From: an uncultured Clostridia bacterium
Lineage (GTDB): Bacteria > Bacillota > Clostridia > Oscillospirales > Acutalibacteraceae
Assembly (NCBI GenBank): GCA_937901145.1
Contig: CALCHE010000125.1
Coordinates: 1 to 5,689, forward strand
Direction: 5' to 3'
DNA: 5,689 bases
The notes beneath the pieces were generated by a model that saw only the letters and a program-made list of their open reading frames with translations, was not told the origin of the DNA and did not search any database. The stretch's first letter is position 1. Each line of letters begins with the position of its first letter. A program made the translations under genes and the position numbers. Positions 1-5,558 of the stretch are shown piece after piece.

Positions 1-56
1 TTAATATTGCGGCGGGGTAGGGTCACCCCGCCCTACTATAGTCGATTTGTTAATTT
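1..56. repeat. GC-rich palindromic intergenic repeat, left copy (cut by window edge)
   Basis: The core is a perfect 8-bp inverted repeat, GGCGGGGT (11-18) and ACCCCGCC (25-32), around a 6-nt loop. An alternative stem GTAGGG (17-22) with CCCTAC (31-36) overlaps it, so the element could switch between two hairpins. Positions 1-34 match 5656-5689 at 32 of 34 bases, in direct orientation. The outer segment TCGATTTGTTAATTT (42-56) is found inverted, with two mismatches, at 5624-5638. The full unit therefore appears to be a larger palindrome with AAATT(G/A)ACAAATCG-type outer arms, of which this copy shows the right part. There is no transposase nearby. It looks like a dispersed, MITE-like or REP-like element. 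Confidence 0.75.
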
Positions 57-98
57 GGCGGTGTATTGCTTTTTTGCTTGCCGAAACCTTACCCGCAA

Positions 99-126
99 TT
101 CTGCGTTCTGCACTCTGCATTCTGCA
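99..126. repeat. Four 7-bp tandem repeats (TTCTGCR)
   Basis: Four adjacent heptamers read TTCTGCG, TTCTGCA, CTCTGCA and TTCTGCA, followed by a partial TTCA. On the minus strand the unit is YGCAGAR. A related array with the unit YGCTAAR lies on the plus strand after era at 5561-5581. Such short intergenic heptamer arrays are recurrent in some clostridial genomes (general knowledge). No coding or regulatory role is evident, and the array lies upstream of the rpe promoter. Confidence 0.8.
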
Positions 127-151
127 TTCATAAAGCGGCTCATATTTTCCC

Positions 152-181
152 TTGATTTTTCACCCTACATTATGTTATAAT
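152..181 (+). promoter_or_regulatory. Predicted SigA-type promoter for rpe and downstream genes
   Basis: The -35 candidate is TTGATT (152-157) and the -10 is a perfect TATAAT (176-181), with an 18-bp spacer. A TG one base before the -10 (173-174) gives an extended -10. A second perfect TATAAT at 183-188, seven bases on, has no good -35 of its own. The expected start of transcription falls near 188-195, leaving a short AT-rich 5' leader before the rpe ribosome site (AAAGGAG, 205-211). This is the only strong promoter-like sequence I see ahead of the gene cluster. Confidence 0.7.
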
Positions 182-185
182 GTAT

Positions 186-205
186 AATCAATATAAATCA
201 ATATA
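186..205 (+). repeat. Perfect 10-bp tandem duplication in the rpe leader
   Basis: The decamer AATCAATATA occurs twice in immediate succession (186-195 and 196-205). It overlaps the second TATAAT and ends at the first base of the rpe ribosome binding site. It may be a replication-slippage product in AT-rich sequence or a protected unstructured leader. There is no evidence for a specific operator. Confidence 0.55.
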
Positions 206-220
206 AAGGAGATATATATT

Positions 221-883
221 ATGATTAAAATTTCACCTTCCATTCTTTCCTGTGACTATTCAAAAATGGGTGAGGAATTCGAAAATATGAAGCGTTGCGG
301 TGCCGACTGGCTCCATATCGACGTTATGGACGGCCATTTCGTGCCCAATATTACCTTAGGTGCTCCTCTGGTAAAATGCCTTCGCAAATGCTCTGACCTT
401 CTTTTCGACTGTCACCTTATGATAAGCGACCCTCTCAAGTATGCTCCCGACTTCATAAATGCGGGTGCTGACCTTATCTGCTTCCATGTCGAATGTGACT
501 CCCCCATCGAGGAAACCATCGACCTCATCAGAGAAAAGGGTAAAATAGCCGCTCTGGCTGTTAAGCCCGGCACCGAAATCGAAGCTGTTTATCCTTATCT
601 GGACAAATTAGGTATGGTTCTGGTTATGACCGTAGAGCCCGGCTTCGGCGGACAGAGCTTTATGGCTGATATGATGCCGAAAATAGTCAAACTCCGTGAA
701 GAATGTAAAAGAAGAAACATCGAAATGGACATCCAGGTTGACGGCGGTATATCTCCCTCCACTGTGGAAACAGTAGCTCAGGCAGGTGCAAATGTACTCG
801 TGGCAGGCTCCGCCATTTTCTGTGCAGAGGATCCTAAGCAGGCCATCACCACTCTTCGCGAAAAGGCCGCTAAATACTTTTAA
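221..883 (+). CDS. rpe: Ribulose-phosphate 3-epimerase
   Basis: Cytoplasmic TIM-barrel enzyme that interconverts D-ribulose 5-phosphate and D-xylulose 5-phosphate in the pentose phosphate pathway. At 220 aa it is full length for the family. All signatures are visible: N-terminal PSILS with Ser7, HIDVMDGHFVPN with His32 and Asp34 as metal ligands and acid/base, CHLM with His65, the phosphate-binding loop EPGFGGQ (139-145), QVDGG with catalytic Asp174, and GS at 196-197 closing the phosphate site. The start is well supported: AAAGGAG lies 9 bases before the ATG and the protein begins with the family's usual MIKISPSILS. It is the first gene after the promoter. A 32-bp gap without a terminator separates it from the RnfD-like gene, suggesting co-transcription. 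Nothing looks truncated or altered. Confidence 0.97.
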   Translation: MIKISPSILSCDYSKMGEEFENMKRCGADWLHIDVMDGHFVPNITLGAPLVKCLRKCSDLLFDCHLMISDPLKYAPDFINAGADLICFHVECDSPIEETIDLIREKGKIAALAVKPGTEIEAVYPYLDKLGMVLVMTVEPGFGGQSFMADMMPKIVKLREECKRRNIEMDIQVDGGISPSTVETVAQAGANVLVAGSAIFCAEDPKQAITTLREKAAKYF

Positions 884-915
884 TCCCAAAGAATAATTTT
901 TCCGAGGTACCTGCT

Positions 916-1932
916 ATGCAGAACAGTAAAGAAATATTTTCTTTTAAAAATCCTATTTTCAGATATAATGCTGACATCTTCGCTGTCTGTCTTGCCCTGT
1001 CAGCGGTGGGAGTTTACCACTGGGGTGTTTATGCCCTGTGGCAGATTCTCCTGTGCTCTCTTACGGCTGTCGTCTGCGAAGCTGTCGGATTTAAATCGCT
1101 TCTTAAAAAGAATACGGTCGGTGACCTGAGCGCTCTCACCACGGGTATGATCATCGCTCTGCTGCTGCCTGTGTCTGCACCCTTTTATGTGGGCATAAGT
1201 GCCTGTGCTTTCGCCATTCTCGTGGCCAAGATTCCCTTCGGTGATGTGAGAAACACTCCCTTTCTTCCTGCGGCGGCAGGCTTCTGCTTCGCGGCGATGA
1301 TGTTTACCGATGCGGTCTTCACCTATCCCGCTACAGGCAGTGACTTCGCCTTTTTCGGCTCTGAAAATTTCATAAAGGGCGAAACTGTTTTCGATATGCT
1401 CTCGAAGGGTAACAGCCTTTCACTGAATGTTTTCGGCAGAGTGTCCCTTCTTTCAGGAGCTTACCCCGGTGCCATAGGTACCACCAGTATGCTCGTTCTC
1501 ACAGGCGGCTTCGGCTATATGGCAGTAAGACATCCGAAAAGGCTTTTCGCTTCACTCGGCTATCTCTCCGCAGCGGCGGTCTTTGCCTTCCTTTTCCCGA
1601 GAGTTAATTCCGGCAGACTTTCCTCAGTAGTCATCGAGCTGTGTGCGGGCGGACTTATCTTCGCTTCTCTGCTTCTGATAACTGACCCGGTAACCTCACC
1701 GAGAAGACCCGACAGAGCATTTTTCTACGGTCTTACAGGCGGTGCGATATGTATGCTTCTGAGATATTTTTCCAAAACTCCCGACCCTGTATGCTTCAGC
1801 ATCCTCATCACAAATGCTCTCTGGCCCGCCCTCACCGGTGAGACCATCCTCTCCAAAAAAACAGCTGAAAAATACAGAATGTCATCACATAAGAAAAAAC
1901 AGCCCTCCGTAAGAAAGGAGGGTGCCAAATGA
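916..1932 (+). CDS. rnfD: RnfD/NqrB-family membrane subunit, divergent (flavin-site threonine missing)
   Basis: A 338-aa polytopic membrane protein, about ten hydrophobic segments, of the RnfD/NqrB family. In Rnf complexes RnfD carries covalent FMN and helps couple ferredoxin:NAD+ electron transfer to ion pumping. Family landmarks are SALTTGMIIALLLP (72-85), the loop with NTPFLPAA (113-120), PGAIGTTS (184-191), ITDPVTSP (255-262) and the terminal ILITNALWP (296-304). The flavinylation segment, normally of the form S-x-A-T-P-L, reads SKGNSL (163-168), placing Asn166 where the FMN-bearing Thr should be. The C-terminal 27 residues are hydrophilic and basic. The site GAGGT (904-908) lies 7 bases before the ATG. 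The stop overlaps the next start by ATGA, so translation is probably coupled. Family membership is sure; function as a redox subunit is doubtful. Confidence 0.85.
   Translation: MQNSKEIFSFKNPIFRYNADIFAVCLALSAVGVYHWGVYALWQILLCSLTAVVCEAVGFKSLLKKNTVGDLSALTTGMIIALLLPVSAPFYVGISACAFAILVAKIPFGDVRNTPFLPAAAGFCFAAMMFTDAVFTYPATGSDFAFFGSENFIKGETVFDMLSKGNSLSLNVFGRVSLLSGAYPGAIGTTSMLVLTGGFGYMAVRHPKRLFASLGYLSAAAVFAFLFPRVNSGRLSSVVIELCAGGLIFASLLLITDPVTSPRRPDRAFFYGLTGGAICMLLRYFSKTPDPVCFSILITNALWPALTGETILSKKTAEKYRMSSHKKKQPSVRKEGAK
1903..1922 (+). promoter_or_regulatory. Hairpin that could mask the RnfE-like gene's ribosome site
   Basis: CCCTCC (1903-1908) is a perfect complement of GGAGGG (1917-1922), with an 8-nt loop between them. 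The right arm contains most of the AAAGGAGG Shine-Dalgarno site (1914-1921) that lies 7 bases before the ATG at 1929. The left arm is inside the end of the RnfD-like coding region, so a ribosome finishing that gene would open the hairpin. This fits translational coupling through the overlapping ATGA. The stem is visible; its regulatory role is inferred. Confidence 0.45.
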
Positions 1933-2714
1933 AAAACAAAAAATCAAAGCCCTCCCTGAGTCTTTCCACGGCTCTTTTCAAAGGCTCCTTCGTTCATAAT
2001 CCCGTCCTCACTCAGATAATCGGCATCTGTCCCATCGTGGGTGCCGCCACCACCGCTCTGAACGGTCTGTGTCTGGCTGTGGGTGTTATGGCCGTGCTTA
2101 CGGTAACAGAAGCCGTGACAAGCCTTCTGCTGAAAAAGGTTCCCCGCTGGCTCCGTATGGCGGCGTACACCTTCATTTCTCTTTCCGTAGTGCTTTTATG
2201 CGACAGATTTATTTTCTCTCTCACTACTGACGGCGGTGCGGGACTGGGTATTTATTTCTATCTGCTGTGCGTTAATGCTCTGGCAGTTATCCGCTGTGAG
2301 AAATTCGCCTGTAAAACTACCGTTCTCAATGCTCTGACAGACGGTGTGGCTGCAGGTGTGGGCTACGGTGCCGTGGCTCTGACCGTAGGCATTCTGAGAG
2401 AATATATGGCTTACGGAACCGTCTTCGCCTCAGCAGATACTCCCGTGAAACTTCCTCAGACAGCTATGCCCTTCGTGGCTCTCGTTATTTTAGGCTTTCT
2501 CGCCGCGGGTCACAAATGGCTTCTCATAAAATTTTATCCCGATGAGATACGCGACACCTTCTCGATGAATGCGGCTGACGAAAAGCCCGTAATAAAGGAC
2601 CCCGGTCTTTTCTCCCGTAAAAAAAGCAGTCCCAAAATCATCCGTGACTACGACGAAAACATCCGTCCGAGACACACTGTCGAAAATACGGAGAAAGGCG
2701 GTAACGGACAATGA
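1929..2714 (+). CDS. rnfE: RnfE/NqrD-family membrane subunit, divergent, with long C-terminal tail
   Basis: A 261-aa integral membrane protein with about six hydrophobic segments, related to RnfE/NqrD. In Rnf and Nqr, RnfE and RnfA form a pseudo-symmetric pair holding an iron-sulfur centre in the membrane. Conserved landmarks are NPVLTQIIGICP (24-35) with Cys34, LGIYFYLLCVNALAV (106-120), RCEKFACK (122-129, usually R-A-E-x-F-A-x-K) and ILREYMAYGT (155-164). The canonical second cysteine of the T-N-C motif is Ala117 here. Cys114 lies three residues earlier and Cys123 and Cys128 soon after, so partial compensation is possible. Beyond the last membrane segment, about residue 200, is a charged tail of roughly 60 residues that makes the protein longer than usual RnfE (about 200-230 aa). 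It has a strong AAAGGAGG site, with ATGA overlaps at both ends. Confidence 0.83.
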   Translation: MKNKKSKPSLSLSTALFKGSFVHNPVLTQIIGICPIVGAATTALNGLCLAVGVMAVLTVTEAVTSLLLKKVPRWLRMAAYTFISLSVVLLCDRFIFSLTTDGGAGLGIYFYLLCVNALAVIRCEKFACKTTVLNALTDGVAAGVGYGAVALTVGILREYMAYGTVFASADTPVKLPQTAMPFVALVILGFLAAGHKWLLIKFYPDEIRDTFSMNAADEKPVIKDPGLFSRKKSSPKIIRDYDENIRPRHTVENTEKGGNGQ

Positions 2715-3304
2715 CACAGTTTACTTCCATGCTCACCGCCGCCCTTTATGCCGCGCTGGTGCAGAATATGATTTTCAGCACAGGCTACGGAATGAGCGAA
2801 AGCATCCGTATGGCCAAACGCCCCAAGCACTTTTTTATGTACGGCGGAACAGTGACCTTCTTTTCACTGGCTCTTTCCCTTATCTGCTTCCTTCTGAACA
2901 GGATACCCTTTGTGTTCTCTCTTGACACAAAGTACCGTATCGCTCTTTATGCAGCGGTGCTTCTGCTTCTCTATCTTGTCACGGCACTTATCTGCCTGAC
3001 AGCTTTAAAGGCAGATAAAAAATTTATGAACTCTCTGGGTATGTGTGCGCTGAACACTCTGATCATCGCTCTGCCCGTAGTTAACTTCAAAGCCGGTTAC
3101 ACTCTCGCTGAAACCGTAGGTATGGGCATCGGTGCCGGTATAGCCTTCACTCTTTCTATGATTCTCATCAATACGGGAATGAAGCACATCAGAAATAACC
3201 GTTACATCCCTGAGATTTTCAGAGGTACTCCCGCCCTTTTCATTTACATCTCACTTATAGCACTGGCTATGAGCTGCATCTCAGGACAATCTCTCTTCGT
3301 GTAA
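2711..3304 (+). CDS. rnfA: RnfA/NqrE-family membrane subunit, highly divergent (both FeS cysteines missing)
   Basis: A 197-aa membrane protein with about six hydrophobic segments and the length and layout of RnfA (about 190 aa). Support: the N-terminal AALVQN (14-19) matches the family's V-N-N start, GMGIGAGIAFTLSMIL (137-152) matches the G-x-G-F-T-L helix, and PEIFRGTPALFIYISLIAL (167-185) matches the P-x-x-F-R-G-x-P C-terminal helix. It also sits directly after an RnfE-type gene, as in Rnf operons. The G-x-C-P motif that holds a membrane [2Fe-2S] ligand becomes GMSE (27-30), with Ser29 in place of Cys. The second T-N-C motif is also gone (N115-T116, or I119-A120 by another alignment); Cys112 is the only nearby cysteine. 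The ATG overlaps the previous stop (ATGA). Its own ribosome site, AAAGG (2694-2698), is weak and distant, so it probably depends on coupling. Confidence 0.72.
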   Translation: MTQFTSMLTAALYAALVQNMIFSTGYGMSESIRMAKRPKHFFMYGGTVTFFSLALSLICFLLNRIPFVFSLDTKYRIALYAAVLLLLYLVTALICLTALKADKKFMNSLGMCALNTLIIALPVVNFKAGYTLAETVGMGIGAGIAFTLSMILINTGMKHIRNNRYIPEIFRGTPALFIYISLIALAMSCISGQSLFV

Positions 3305-3337
3305 GTGCTGAAATTTAATTTCACTAATATTTTAATG

Positions 3338-3389
3338 TATAAACGGCGAAAAATCCGCATCAAAAAAACTGTTTCGGATTACTCTCGCC
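3338..3389 (+). promoter_or_regulatory. Structured intergenic leader before the glycosidase-like gene, possible weak promoter
   Basis: The 100-bp gap between the RnfA-like gene and the next ATG holds two nested complementary pairs: GGCGA (3345-3349) with TCGCC (3385-3389), and AATCCG (3352-3357) with CGGATT (3375-3380). They are separated by a small internal loop and capped by a 17-nt A-rich loop. There is no U-tract after it, so it is not a standard terminator. A TATAAA at 3338-3343 could be a weak -10, with only TTTAAT (3314-3319) as a poor -35. It could be a leader hairpin, an RNA-processing site or an attenuation element. It matches no known riboswitch class I can recognise. Confidence 0.35.
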
Positions 3390-3404
3390 AACTCAGGTAT
3401 AATT

Positions 3405-4634
3405 ATGTCAAAGAAAAAACCAGAAAAGAAAAAATCACCCTATCCCGAAAACGGAAAGGTAAAAATCAGGCAGAGCTACTATACCTTCGCCCGTGAATTT
3501 CCGTCAAAGATTTTACCTCTGGAGGGAAAAAGAAGAAAATACAGAAAGAACCGCATTGTCAGAAACATTCTCCTTTCTCTTCTTTTCGTATTTATGACTC
3601 TGCTCTCCTATTTCACGGTAAATCTGATGCTGGACATCTCCTACACGGATGCCGAAAAGCTCACCACCTCTGCCGAAACCACCCTTCCCGAGGGAGAAAA
3701 TCAGCAGACGGAGCCTCTTCTGCCCTTCGGCGGAGAAAGTGTAAAGGCTCTTTATATGCCCTGTGAAAAGCTGGGTGACAGAGAATATATAAAAGAATTC
3801 GCACGCCAGGTAAAAAGAAAGAACTGCAACAGCGTTCTCATCGACTTCAAAAACGCAGAGGGCAGACTTTCCTACACATCTCTTAATGAGCTCGCCGTGA
3901 CGTCAAGACTTGCTCTTTTCGACAACAATACCGTAAGGCAGGCTCTCGACATTTTCGAAAATGAAAAGATAAAGGTTATCGCCCGTATTTTCTGCTTCGC
4001 TGACGGCATCGCCTCCACGGCAGATCCCTCTATGGCAGTCAAATATATGAATACCGACGTAAACTGGATCGATGCCAAATCAGACAACGGCGGAAAAAGC
4101 CGTCTGAACCCCTTCTCAAAGGATGCAGTAAACTATCTGACAGACCTGGTGGGTGAGGTAACACAGTTCAAAATCGACGGAATTCTCCTCGAGGAGGTAA
4201 ACTTCCCCACAGGCGAATATGTTTCCAGTGCCACCTACCCGGGCGAAAGGAAGAATAAAAGCCGTAACAAAGTACTTCTTTCCTTCCTTCAGCAGATAAA
4301 AAAACAGCTTCCCGAGGACTGTCTCTTACTGCTTTCACACACGGCAGAGGACATTCTCGAAACCAATAACAGCCTTTATTTCGGTTCTATGCTTTCCTGT
4401 GCTGCTGACGGATTCGCCATCGACACTCTGAAAAGACCCGAAAGCATCACCGTAGATAAAAAGACAGACTTCGCTTCCCTTTTCTCCTTCTTCACTCAGC
4501 TGAAAAACGGCACAGGTGAAAAAAGAGCTGTTTATACTGTGGACTTTTCCGAATACTCTGCCTCTCTCATCAGAAAAATGCAGAAGGCAGGCTACACCGA
4601 TTTCATCATTTACAGCCCCGAGGGCACATACTGA
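3405..4634 (+). CDS. Membrane-anchored DUF4015-type putative glycoside hydrolase
   Basis: A 409-aa protein. Residues 1-52 are strongly basic and cytoplasmic, 53-75 form one hydrophobic helix, 76-110 are an acidic, Thr/Glu-rich linker, and about 112-405 are an extracytoplasmic TIM-barrel-like domain. The domain resembles DUF4015 (GHL, Pfam glycosidase-like): VKALYMP (113-119), NSVLIDFKNAEG (142-153), VIARIFCFADG (191-201), RLNPFSKDA (233-241) and IDGILLEEVNFP (257-268). The last corresponds to the family's F-D-E-I-Q-F-D-Y-x-R-F-P strand. Here the acidic positions are Glu263 and Glu264 and the usual Arg is Asn, so catalysis is uncertain. By the positive-inside rule the domain faces the cell wall, where a polysaccharide substrate is likely but unknown. 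The start has only a weak AGG (3395-3397), but no better in-frame start precedes the helix. It ends 12 bp before era. Confidence 0.75.
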   Translation: MSKKKPEKKKSPYPENGKVKIRQSYYTFAREFPSKILPLEGKRRKYRKNRIVRNILLSLLFVFMTLLSYFTVNLMLDISYTDAEKLTTSAETTLPEGENQQTEPLLPFGGESVKALYMPCEKLGDREYIKEFARQVKRKNCNSVLIDFKNAEGRLSYTSLNELAVTSRLALFDNNTVRQALDIFENEKIKVIARIFCFADGIASTADPSMAVKYMNTDVNWIDAKSDNGGKSRLNPFSKDAVNYLTDLVGEVTQFKIDGILLEEVNFPTGEYVSSATYPGERKNKSRNKVLLSFLQQIKKQLPEDCLLLLSHTAEDILETNNSLYFGSMLSCAADGFAIDTLKRPESITVDKKTDFASLFSFFTQLKNGTGEKRAVYTVDFSEYSASLIRKMQKAGYTDFIIYSPEGTY

Positions 4635-4646
4635 AAGGAATAAATT

Positions 4647-5534
4647 ATGACTAAAACCGCTTTTATTGCCATAGTAGGCAGACCTAATGTAGGTAAATCC
4701 TCCATACTTAACAGAATGCTCGGCCAGAAAATCGCCATCGTTTCCGACAAGCCTCAGACTACCCGTACCCGTATTATGGGTGTTCTCACCGAGGGCGAAA
4801 CTCAGCTGGTTTTTACCGATACGCCCGGCTTTCACCGTCCTAAAACCAAGCTCGGTGAAAAGATGATAAAGGCTGTCGGCGACAGCATCTCAGGTGTGGA
4901 TGCCTGTCTTTTCGTGGTGGAATGCACCGAGGACATAAAGGACAGCGAAAAGGAGCTTCTGGAAAAATTCCGTCAGCAGAAAATGCCTGTGGTCCTGGCT
5001 ATCAATAAAATCGACACCATCGAAAACAAGGAAGATATAATGCCGAAAATTATGCAGATGGCAGCAGAATATAACTTCGAGGCTATCGTTCCCGTCTCCG
5101 CCGCCAAAAATGACGGCATAGCCGAATTACAGGGAGAACTGGAAAAGTTAGCCTTCCCCTCTGAGTTTTTCTTCCCTGAGGACACTCTCACCGACCAGCC
5201 CGAGAGAGTTTTAGCCTCAGAGATTATCAGAGAAAAAATGCTCCGCCTTTTAGACAAGGAAATTCCTCACGGTGTAGCCGTTTCCATAGAAAAAATGCGT
5301 GAAAGATCCGATACTGACCTTATGGACATCGAAGCTACCATTTACTGCGAAAGAGAAAGCCACAAGGGAATTATTATCGGTAAAAAGGGTGCATCACTCA
5401 AGCGTATTTCCACCTATGCCCGACAGGATATGGAAAAGTTTTTCGGCTGCCGTGTGAACCTTCAGTGCTGGGTAAAGGTTAAAGAGGACTGGAGAAACAG
5501 GGAAGGGCTTATTCATAACTTCGGACTTGATTGA
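4647..5534 (+). CDS. era: GTPase Era
   Basis: Era is an essential GTPase that binds the 3' end of 16S rRNA and assists late 30S subunit maturation; it is cytoplasmic and partly membrane-associated. At 295 aa it is full length. GTPase motifs: G1 GRPNVGKS (11-18), G2 QTTRTRI (37-43), G3 DTPGFH (58-63), G4 NKID (120-123) and G5 SAAK (151-154). The C-terminal type II KH RNA-binding domain contains HKGIIIGKKGASLKRI (239-254), with the GKKG loop, and ends in the typical WVKVKEDWRN (275-284) segment. The start is set by AAAGGAA, whose first base is the last base of the preceding gene's stop, and the family-typical N-terminus. No key residue is missing. It is the last gene of the cluster, with a terminator immediately after its stop. 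Confidence 0.98.
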   Translation: MTKTAFIAIVGRPNVGKSSILNRMLGQKIAIVSDKPQTTRTRIMGVLTEGETQLVFTDTPGFHRPKTKLGEKMIKAVGDSISGVDACLFVVECTEDIKDSEKELLEKFRQQKMPVVLAINKIDTIENKEDIMPKIMQMAAEYNFEAIVPVSAAKNDGIAELQGELEKLAFPSEFFFPEDTLTDQPERVLASEIIREKMLRLLDKEIPHGVAVSIEKMRERSDTDLMDIEATIYCERESHKGIIIGKKGASLKRISTYARQDMEKFFGCRVNLQCWVKVKEDWRNREGLIHNFGLD

Positions 5535-5558
5535 TAAAAGTCGCTGAGGCGACTTTTA
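5535..5558 (+). terminator. Intrinsic terminator after era
   Basis: A perfect 10-bp stem TAAAAGTCGC (5535-5544) / GCGACTTTTA (5549-5558) closes a TGAG loop and starts one base after the era TGA. The 3' arm supplies a short T-run (5554-5557), and the A-run of the 5' arm makes it potentially bidirectional. It is the only convincing rho-independent terminator in the window and marks the end of the transcription unit. Confidence 0.85.

Noticed and set aside
99..126. CRISPR array made from the heptamers or the flanking palindromes
   Set aside because: The heptamers have no spacers, the palindromes occur once at each end, and there are no cas genes.
916..3304. Complete Rnf or Na+-Nqr complex
   Set aside because: The C, G and B (or NqrA, C, F) subunits are absent in the window, and the key flavin and iron-sulfur residues are missing from the subunits that are present.
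3398..3403. TATAAT directly before the ATG at 3405 as a promoter
   Set aside because: Transcription would start around 3410, after the start codon. There is no good -35 and no later start before the membrane helix, so it is probably chance in AT-rich sequence.
3305..3496. 63-codon plus-strand open frame starting right after the RnfA-like stop
   Set aside because: It has no ribosome site, is very rich in Lys and Arg, and overlaps the start of the 409-aa gene in another frame. It is unlikely to be translated.
4335..4835. 166-codon open frame on the minus strand across the glycosidase-like/era junction
   Set aside because: It lies antisense to two well-supported genes, including Era's G1 to G3 motifs, and has no recognisable domain. 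It is a shadow of codon bias.
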